Assembly: GCA_028095005.1 (NCBI GenBank)
Contig: CM051461.1
Location: 167,282,144 to 167,346,143 of the forward strand
Direction: 5' to 3'
DNA from: Rhynchospora pubera
Lineage: Eukaryota; Streptophyta; Magnoliopsida; Poales; Cyperaceae
Length of the DNA: 64,000 nt
In this document: piece by piece, positions 56,947 to 64,000 of the stretch
Layout of the letters: every line of letters begins with the position of its first letter
Numbering within the stretch: the stretch's first letter is position 1
The notes under the pieces: model-generated
What the model was told of the DNA's origin: nothing
What the model saw: only the letters and a program-made list of their open reading frames with translations
The model's database searches: none
Translations under genes and position numbers: made by a program

Positions 56947-57543
56947 TATAGACAGGTATAATGTCATTAGCAGAAAATTCTTTCATCTCCGATTAGATGA
57001 TCATCAATTATATGTCTGTTCATATATATATATTTTTAAAAACAATTCACTAGAGACTTACTCAACAATAAACACATGTTTTAGTATAAGGTAATTATAT
57101 ATATGAAAATAAAACTAGACATTTTAAACAAAATTTACAGCACAATTACAGCAAGAATTAATAAAACAAAAGCAAATCCAACTAAATTTAATTGAGGCCT
57201 TTATTAAAGGCGACCTTTAATTAAATTCATAGACTATTAAAACTCATATATGTTTTGTATTATAGCCATTCATATATGTGTAATTTCCAGTATACAACAA
57301 ACATGACTCGTCACTTGGCATTAGTCTGAAAAAGATAAGAATTTGCATATCACATATATACAATTTTAATAAGATATCCTCGGAGAATACATTAAGTGAA
57401 ACAAGTCAAAATATTTTATGAAGTCAATCTCTTATAGTCAATAGAATAAAAATAGTGTCTAGTAGGTTCAAAAAGTATCTTACATGTATAGGTTATTCTA
57501 TTTATTACTCCTTAATTCTTAAACGTTGTTTGGTCCCAAAATT

Positions 57544-57989
57544 TTGACCGATCACATGCAAATAGTATGGCACAATATATCGCACAAAACAAGTAAAAGG
57601 CAAAAAGCAGAGAATCGGAACTTTGCACTACTCGTGCATGACCTGATTGCAAGATAGACTTGGTGCAACTAGCAACCATTCCCCCAAAAATGCAATCACC
57701 TTTTATATAAAAGAAAAGCGATTCACCACTCTGCACTCTCTCTCTCTCTCTCTCCTCCCCCCCCCCCCCCCCCCTCTAGCCTGTTTTGTCCTAGTCCAGT
57801 AATTTGTTGCGTAACAATAAGCAACACTTGCAGAGAAAGTCAGCGTTCTTTAAGCTCATTATTATAATGCACACTCTTTTCTGTCTCCTCCCTTCGTTCA
57901 TTTTAATTACCACTTTCGATATATGCATGCCACAACGCTAGAGAGTTAATTTTCAAACTTTGAACTTCAAACCCTTATACAGTGGTCAA
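57544..57989. promoter_or_regulatory. W-boxes in the WRKY promoter
   Basis: TTGACC at 57544-57549 and its complement GGTCAA at 57984-57989, plus a TTGAC core at 58005-58009. TTGAC[C/T] is the binding site of WRKY proteins, so auto- or cross-regulation is possible. The motif is short and can arise by chance. Confidence 0.45.
57735..57774. repeat. (CT)n microsatellite and poly(C) tract upstream of WRKY
   Basis: About nine CT units followed by 18 consecutive C (57757-57774), ending about 285 bp before the start codon. It could lie in the 5' leader or core promoter. Confidence 0.9.
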
Positions 57990-58058
57990 TTCCCCCTCTT
58001 TGGATTGACATCTATCTCCATATTAGTCTATTAAACAAGAGATATCCTTGATAAAACC

Positions 58059-61000
58059 ATGTGCGATTTCTTCTGGGAGAAGGCCGGCTCGTCTACCGGG
58101 GAAGGAGACCTTTCTGATGTGATCCGCGCCGCACAACCAGCTGCCCGACCAGAATCCTCCATGTGGCACCTCCCTGTTGGTCCCACTGCATCGGCAGAGC
58201 AAGAAGCTTCTTTCTCTAATGCCTTCGGAGACCCTTTTGTGGGTTTGGGAGATGCTCCTTTTGACGAACTGCCCGACCGAGATCTATTTGAGGAAATTAA
58301 AGGATCGCCGTATCAGATTAGGGTTTCTCCAGCCATAGCTAGAGATGACATGGCAAACAACATAGGAATCTCTTCCGGGCCAACAATAGCACCTCCATTA
58401 CGTACTCCTGGAACTAAGAGAAGGTAAGAAGCTAACTAGCGTCTCCATTTCTCTCCATCATTACAATCATAAACAATTCAGGATATTATTGATCTTGTTT
58501 ATCTAAACTCTCTATATTTATAACTCCTTTCAGAGAGTCAACAAAAAAAAAGGGGTCTCCTTCGAGAATTAAGAAATTCAACCTTCTTTAATTTTATAAT
58601 CTTCTTTTATTCTAAGAAATATCTAATAAGAATTCTCTGCCTTTAATTATTGGTTCTTTTATTTATTTTTTCTTTTTTTTTTTAAGTGTGCGGAACATCA
58701 ACTTATTTCTGGGTTGGAGAGACACAGAAAATGGATAATATATGTGATCGAGTTTTTTTATTTTTTTTTTAAAAAAAAGAATATGAAATGTTAGCTACTT
58801 CGAAATCCATCAAGTACGTACTTCCATGATGTCTTAATTGTGGCATAATTCAGAAGTTCTTACACGATATATATGAACAATGCAACATTTAATATAGAGC
58901 AATGCAAATTAGTTGAGCAGTTATTTTAATACCAGGAGGAAATTATAAAGAAAAAACAGATTCCTCAAGCAAAGACATAAAATAACTTCATTGCATGATA
59001 ACGTTTGAGCTCATAACATGAATCATGTCATCTCAAATTTTTCTCTTTTTCTTTCTAAGGCGTTATTAAGCCCCGCACTTATAGTGTCATCTAAATTTGT
59101 ATACATGCGTATCTTTTGTTTGCTTATTTCAATTTACTTTTTCGACTATTTCATCGGTTTCATAATATATATTCTTTTTAATTCGTAATTATAATCATTT
59201 GCACGCACGTTTTTGTCGATTGGTTTTTATATATTTTGATTTTCCCCTTTATGAACAGTGTCTTGCTTGCCTTTCTCAAAATGAAAATTAACGCGAGCCA
59301 GTGCTGTTATTTTTTTCCCTTATAAATAAAGGAACCAATCCCAAAACAAATTAAAATGTAAATTATATAATAACAATGTTGTCCTTTCACATGGTTCATG
59401 TTCTCCACTTTTGAAAACATATCTCCAACTCTTAAGCAAAGAGAGCTAGAGCTAAGATTTGTTTTCTACAAAAGGAAATTAAGAGGCAATGGGGTTGACA
59501 CATAGTTGTTCATAGCATGCACAGAAAAGGGCAAGCAAAGAAGGTGGTGTGCATTCCAGCACCAGTTGCAGCTCCGAGTGCAAGTGCATCTACAGCAAGT
59601 GGAAGGCCAACAAATGGAAGTGAGGTTGTTCCTTCTGATCTCTGGGCTTGGAGAAAGTATGGACAGAAACCCATCAAAGGCTCTCCTTACCCCAGGTAAA
59701 TCTTACACACAACCATATATACACATGCATCGTTGCACAGTACGAACAATTGCGAAGTTTATTTAATTATGATATGTTAACTATAATTGGGGCCAAAATA
59801 ACAATCTTAGAATTTCATGTGAATACAAAGTATATTCTATATGTTAACGTGGTGGCTTAATCGATAAAGAGTTTATATAAGAGGACTATATTAGTTCCTC
59901 TTGTACAAGCATTGACTAAAATCAATGCACCATATATATTGATCAGCTCAACGCTTGGTAACTTGTTATTAACAAACGATCAAACAAAATAAGGTATATT
60001 TACAATGGCTCTGTTTGGATGGTTTTTTTCCGGAATAAGGAATAAAGAATAACCACTTTTTATCAATAAATTTATTTCTAACCATCCAAACTCTTCACAA
60101 AAGTTACACACTTCCCAATAAATTTACTCCTTCCCAATAAATTTCTTCCATTCTTCCTTCTTCCTACCTTAGTCTCAACGCATCCAAACGGAGCCAATAG
60201 TACTTGACATTAACCGTTCTCAACTATTGTGTAAATGGAGACATTTTCTTCATCGTGTTAGATAGGCTACATTAAAATTGAAAATTTCTAATAGCTAGAA
60301 TGGTCATCAGTTAGTTTGAACATTGGCGAAATATTTTGATATGTAATATGATGGAGAGTGTATCTACTATGTACATGTTTTTTTATTTATTTTGACTACA
60401 ATCGGGCATGTTCGGGGAGTGGTAAATCAGTTTTTTCTCAATATCTCATAATACTTGGGTTAACTAAAAACAGAAAATGATATTAAAGTACTTTAAATAC
60501 CAAACATTAGTTGCTTAGCTATCTTAGCAAGATTTTAAAAAAGTTCCGCACATGATTCAATTAATGCACTGTACATATTATTAGACCTTAAAAAATACAC
60601 TGTAGTGTACATGCATGTTAAGGATGCAATTACAGCGAGTGAGAATAACAAAAAACATGCATTCTGATAATGCTTGAACTTTGAAATTTTCAAATAGTAA
60701 AAAACAAAATCTATCTAATTAATAATGTTTTTACTCTGTAAATTTCAGAGGATACTACAGATGTAGCAGTTCAAAGGGTTGTTCGGCAAGGAAGCAGGTT
60801 GAGCGCAGTCGCACAGATCCTAACATGCTTGTGATAACCTACACCTCTGAGCACAATCATCCATGGCCAACTCATAGAAACACACTCGCAGGTTCTACCC
60901 GTGGGGGACATCTATCAAAATCTCTCTCTCTTAATCCAGCAAATCATAATCCAATTCAAATCCTACCGACTCAAGTCGGTGCTCGGGATGAACTGAATAA

Positions 61001-61166
61001 GATGACTAACATGTTGAGGATGCCAAATGATGTGCTGTTCAAGCAAGAGGCGGTGGAAGTGGGTGCTAGAGATGGGCTTTTTTGGGGTCTGACAGGGTCA
61101 ACCGATGCAAAGCAAGTTGAAGAGAGCGGAGAGAAGGTTATGGACCCATTTAGCTTGTTCAGATGA
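58059..61166 (+). CDS. WRKY transcription factor, group IIe (WRKY14/35-like)
   Basis: Three exons, 58059-58423, 59525-59695 and 60749-61166, total 954 nt and 317 residues, with introns of about 1.1 kb each. It is a nuclear DNA-binding regulator recognising W-boxes. The single WRKY domain has WRKYGQK at 164-170 (preceded by KKVVCIPAP and VPSDLWA, typical of group IIe) and a C-X5-C-X23-H-X-H zinc finger (C184, C190, H214, H216). The second intron splits Arg179 of PYPR, the conserved position in most group II genes. The N terminus MCDFFWEKAGSS resembles WRKY14/35. Total length is shorter than the Arabidopsis WRKY14/35 proteins (over 400 residues), mostly from a short C terminus ending DPFSLFR. 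Intron 2 carries a Tourist-like MITE (60007-60195). Likely target processes of the subgroup are not fixed from sequence. Confidence 0.93.
60007..60195. mobile_element. Tourist/PIF-like MITE, copy 5, in WRKY intron 2
   Basis: GGCTCTGTTTGGAT and, inverted, GGCTCCGTTTGGAT ends with AAT on both sides (60004-60006, 60196-60198). Confidence 0.75.
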
Positions 61167-62308
61167 TATGGAGGAACATATAAAGAAGGGTCCGTAAGAA
61201 AATATTTGGATATAATAGAGGTACGATCGATCACCCAAGATCTTAATTCATGGTTGGTTTTAAAGAAGAATGAAGCAATTGATATAACATGATTTGTCTC
61301 CATGGTTAGAGAAAAAGGCAGCAAATTAAATCTTCATTCCTACTAACTAATTAAAAGAGCATGACTCGTCATTTTTCTGCTGCTACCTAAATCAAGAGGA
61401 CATTTCACACCGGAGAGGATTGCATATGCATGCAACCTCTTCTATATATTATTTGGTATTATCTAACTGCAGGGATAATAATCATGATGCATTAGCCAGA
61501 TCAACACACGCTTGTCACTATTTAATAGACCTGATGCATCAGCCTTACAAAGGACATCTGTATCATCTCTGTTAATATAATTGGGAGTAGGTTACTCCTT
61601 CATTAATTAGGATATCTGAATTAAGCTAGAAAAAGTATCCAAGGGGCTGTTTGGATTGATGGGAGATTTTAGAAAATTTTATCTTCCTACTATAAATTTA
61701 TTATAAACAATCCAAACTCTTTACAAAGTTACACACTTCCTAATAAATTTATTCCTAAAAATTACAACTTCTTCAAATTTTTCAAATTCCTAAACGATCC
61801 AAACGCGCCAAAAAAAGTCGGATAAAGTTTTTTGTCATCTTTTCTTCTTCACTCCTCTTGTTATTTAACGGAACAGTGTGTAATAATAGCGTAAAACTCC
61901 ATGATGGGACAGAAAGCTGAGAGAACAGAAGCTTCGTCCTGTCTACAAAAATGTACCATCCAATTTGGATCGATGTGACTCAACTAGCTGGGTACACATT
62001 ATATTTCATGTCTTTTCAGTTCTAACTAGGGTCTTTTACATGCGAATTGAGTTGCCTGCTTTCCAAAGAGAGTCAAAAAAATGCTTTTCCATAATTGATG
62101 TGAGACTTTATTTGCAAACAATGCTATAACTTACAATTTACAAATGATCCTAGTCAAAGGAAAGGTTCAGCCGGATCATACGTCATTCATGCATTAATTA
62201 TATAATATATTGGCATCCAAAGTGTAAAAAAAGTTATCTGACTTTATGGGTAGTTTAGAATAAAATAAAATAAGTGATCTGAGTTCCAATCAAGGAGGTA
62301 CTTGGTAT
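61167..62308. other. Downstream of WRKY, intergenic
   Basis: WRKY 3' untranslated region at the left edge, a MITE at 61643-61809, otherwise no gene recognised. The minus frame 60971-61324 is antisense to the last WRKY exon. Confidence 0.45.
61643..61809. mobile_element. Tourist/PIF-like MITE, copy 6
   Basis: GGGGCTGTTTGGAT and, inverted, GGCGCGTTTGGAT ends, interior with CAATCCAAACTCTTTACAAA as in the other copies; the target duplication is not clear because of A-rich flanks. Confidence 0.65.
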
Positions 62309-62647
62309 TAGGGGTGTCAATTTGGTACCGTTTCGAACGTTTCCGTTCCGTTCCGTCCGGAACGGAACGGAAACGGAAGGAAAATTGGTTACGTTTTCAA
62401 AAACGGAACGGAAACGGAACAGGTGGTATTGCACGTTAATGTTCCGTTTTACCGAAAAATGACTGAAATCAATGGAAAATAGGCTGAAATCAGTGAAAAA
62501 TGAGGAACGGAACGGCTAAACGGAACAGTTTCTGTTCCGTTTTACGAAACGGAACGGAAACGGAACGAATTTCATTTCCGCGTGTTGGAACGGAACGGAA
62601 AACGGAACACCCTGTTCCGCTTCCGTCTTTAACGTTTGACACCCCTG
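62309..62647. mobile_element. hAT-type MITE, GGAACGG family
   Basis: A perfect 8 bp duplication CTTGGTAT (62301-62308 and 62648-62655), ends TAGGGGTGTCAA and, inverted, CAGGGGTGTCAAACG. The interior is dominated by GGAACGG/CCGTTCC iterations in both orientations. Confidence 0.9.
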
Positions 62648-62655
62648 CTTGGTAT

Positions 62656-62993
62656 TTTTATTCTTGTTTGTTAGGTAGTCCAGCCTGTCATTTCCCAACA
62701 AATGTAAGCAAGATAGCAAGCTACTGATTTAAATATCTTAGTACAAGATACCTAGATGTGTGGCAAGTGGCAACTGGCAAACTGGCTTGGGCTCTAGAGA
62801 AAAAGACTTCGGCATGTTGCTTTTTGAGAATTGAGATTCGAGTTGATTGAGTCCGGTCAAACTAAGTAATGGATCCTTCGGGTTTCACGTTGATGTACGC
62901 AGTACGCGTCATTTACTGGGGTAGTTGAGTACTTGAGTACTTGAGTGCGGTCTGATATAGTACAAAAAACCATGTTGGGTTCAATTATATATA
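62656..62993. other. Intergenic
   Basis: No gene recognised; short direct repeats of TTGAGTACTTGAGT near 62925-62945. Confidence 0.4.
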
Positions 62994-63309
62994 TAGAGCT
63001 GTCAACGGCAGTGGCACCAACGTGGTGCCGTTCCGTTTAACTAAAACGGAACGAATAACGGCACCAGTTTTCATTTTGTTTCAATAACGAAACGGCAAAC
63101 GGAATAAGAAATTGTGCCGTTTCGAACTATTTCGCCTCTTTTCAAATCGTTTCATGTGTATTTTCTTATGTGGAACGAATAACGGAATGGATTTCTGCAC
63201 CGTTTTGAAAATGGAATGGTTAATGGAATGGTATATCATACCGTTTTCTTAAACGAAACGGTAAACGGTAAGGGTGTTCCGTGGTATTTTCCCACGTTTG
63301 ACATCCCTA
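62994..63309. mobile_element. hAT-type MITE, GGAACG family, diverged
   Basis: Ends TAGAGCTGTCAAC and, inverted, TAGGGATGTCAAACG; interior with AACGGAACG, CGAAACGG motifs. The TA-rich flanks (TATATATA / ATTATACA) match only in part. Confidence 0.6.
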
Positions 63310-63679
63310 ATTATACACCACACTGTCCAAAATATTTGAGCGCATATCGAACAGCTGCCGGCGGTGGCTGAACCAGAATATTTTATAATAGAGTTCAATA
63401 TTATAAAAAATTAATTAATTAATTAACATAATATATATTTTATTTTTAATTTACATTTTAATTGTAATAGTTTCAAATTTAAAGATAAAATAGAGCTAAT
63501 TGTCTTTTTAAGCAACATTTGAAAATTAAAAAAAAATTATATTATTTCTTAAAAAACTATCACCATTCTTCTTATATTCTCCATTCTCAATCTTATTCTT
63601 GTGCAAGCAAACACACCATTATAGTATCAAAATGGAAGATAAAAGAATTAATTCTTGACATGACCAAGGATGCAAACTG
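63310..63679. other. Intergenic, AT-rich
   Basis: No gene or repeat recognised. Confidence 0.4.
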
Positions 63680-63832
63680 TTTTTTTTTTTTTTTTGAAGG
63701 TATATTGGAGTCAATCCTCCTAATTTATTTTTAAATTAAATGTATATGAAAGATCCCCACTGGATTTCGAACCTACGACCTCTTTCACTTAAGATGCATT
63801 GCTTTTTACCACTAGACCAAGAGCTAGTTCTC
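63680..63832 (-). repeat. tRNA-derived SINE, full-length
   Basis: Poly(T) tail complement, body, B-box complement GGATTTCGAACC (63762-63773), A-box complement CCACTAGACCA (63809-63819) and head. The flanks AAGGATGCAAACTGTT and AAAGATGCAAATTGTT are a 16 bp duplication with two differences. Confidence 0.9.
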
Positions 63833-64000
63833 TAAAGATGCAAATTGTTAGGTCTACTTGGTAGATTTATCTAAATATATAACCATTTAAATAATTTAAA
63901 ATCTATAGGTACTGCAAATATGAAGTGTGTGGTGGGTACGTATAGCACAAACGGAGTGGTATTGTAATATATGCACGATGTATTAGGCTTAGTTTAGAGG

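Larger units (their letters stand above)
55993..58058. other. Upstream region of the WRKY gene
   Basis: Contains a SINE (56166-56310), a Tourist-like MITE (56790-56946), two W-boxes and a CT/C tract. No further gene recognised; the frame 56186-56488 overlaps the SINE. Confidence 0.5.

Overview
The window is nuclear DNA from a flowering plant. The genes are split by GT-AG introns, the base composition is AT-rich, and the intergenic space is packed with small plant-type transposons. The gene products are plant-specific: an OSCA/CSC1 channel, a tonoplast-type monosaccharide transporter, a group IIe WRKY factor, and DUF6598 proteins, a family I know mainly from grasses. I cannot name the species, and I could not decide between monocot and dicot.

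Layout. (1) 3.1-15.6 kb, minus strand: two DUF6598-type genes. The downstream copy (3117-4023) is intact. The upstream copy has its first recognisable exon split by a 3.8 kb Mutator-like element (11514-15330) with a 10 bp target duplication, so it is probably a pseudogene. (2) 20690-25828, minus: complete CSC1-like/OSCA channel, 11 exons that join in frame to 759 codons. (3) 31305-37226, minus: complete D-xylose-proton symporter-like 2 / VGT-type sugar transporter, 14 exons, 503 codons. (4) 38971-41382, minus: complete NDUFA12, a complex I subunit, 5 exons, 157 codons. (5) 43054-about 46480, minus: 5'-truncated L1-type LINE whose ORF2 is open for 1070 codons and which keeps a poly(A) tail. (6) 58059-61166, plus: complete group IIe WRKY factor (WRKY14/35-like), 3 exons, 317 codons. 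The genes are unrelated housekeeping, transport and regulatory genes and form no pathway.

The rest is a dense record of transposition, much of it dated by target duplications read directly here: Mutator-like MITEs (9-10 bp duplications), hAT MITEs (8 bp), Tourist/PIF-like MITEs (3 bp), a tRNA-derived SINE family (at least five copies), nested insertions, and a 349 bp near-perfect palindrome.

The most unusual signals are: (a) a Mutator-like family whose terminal repeats carry a stem-loop just inside a conserved ATCCTC motif, with stem sequence differing between elements; (b) two hAT MITEs with an embedded tRNA-like A-box/B-box pair; (c) the MULE inside the DUF6598 exon, which contains intron-exon-like host sequence (Pack-MULE candidate); and (d) a small fragment of the CSC1 gene about 19 kb away, itself cut by a hAT MITE.
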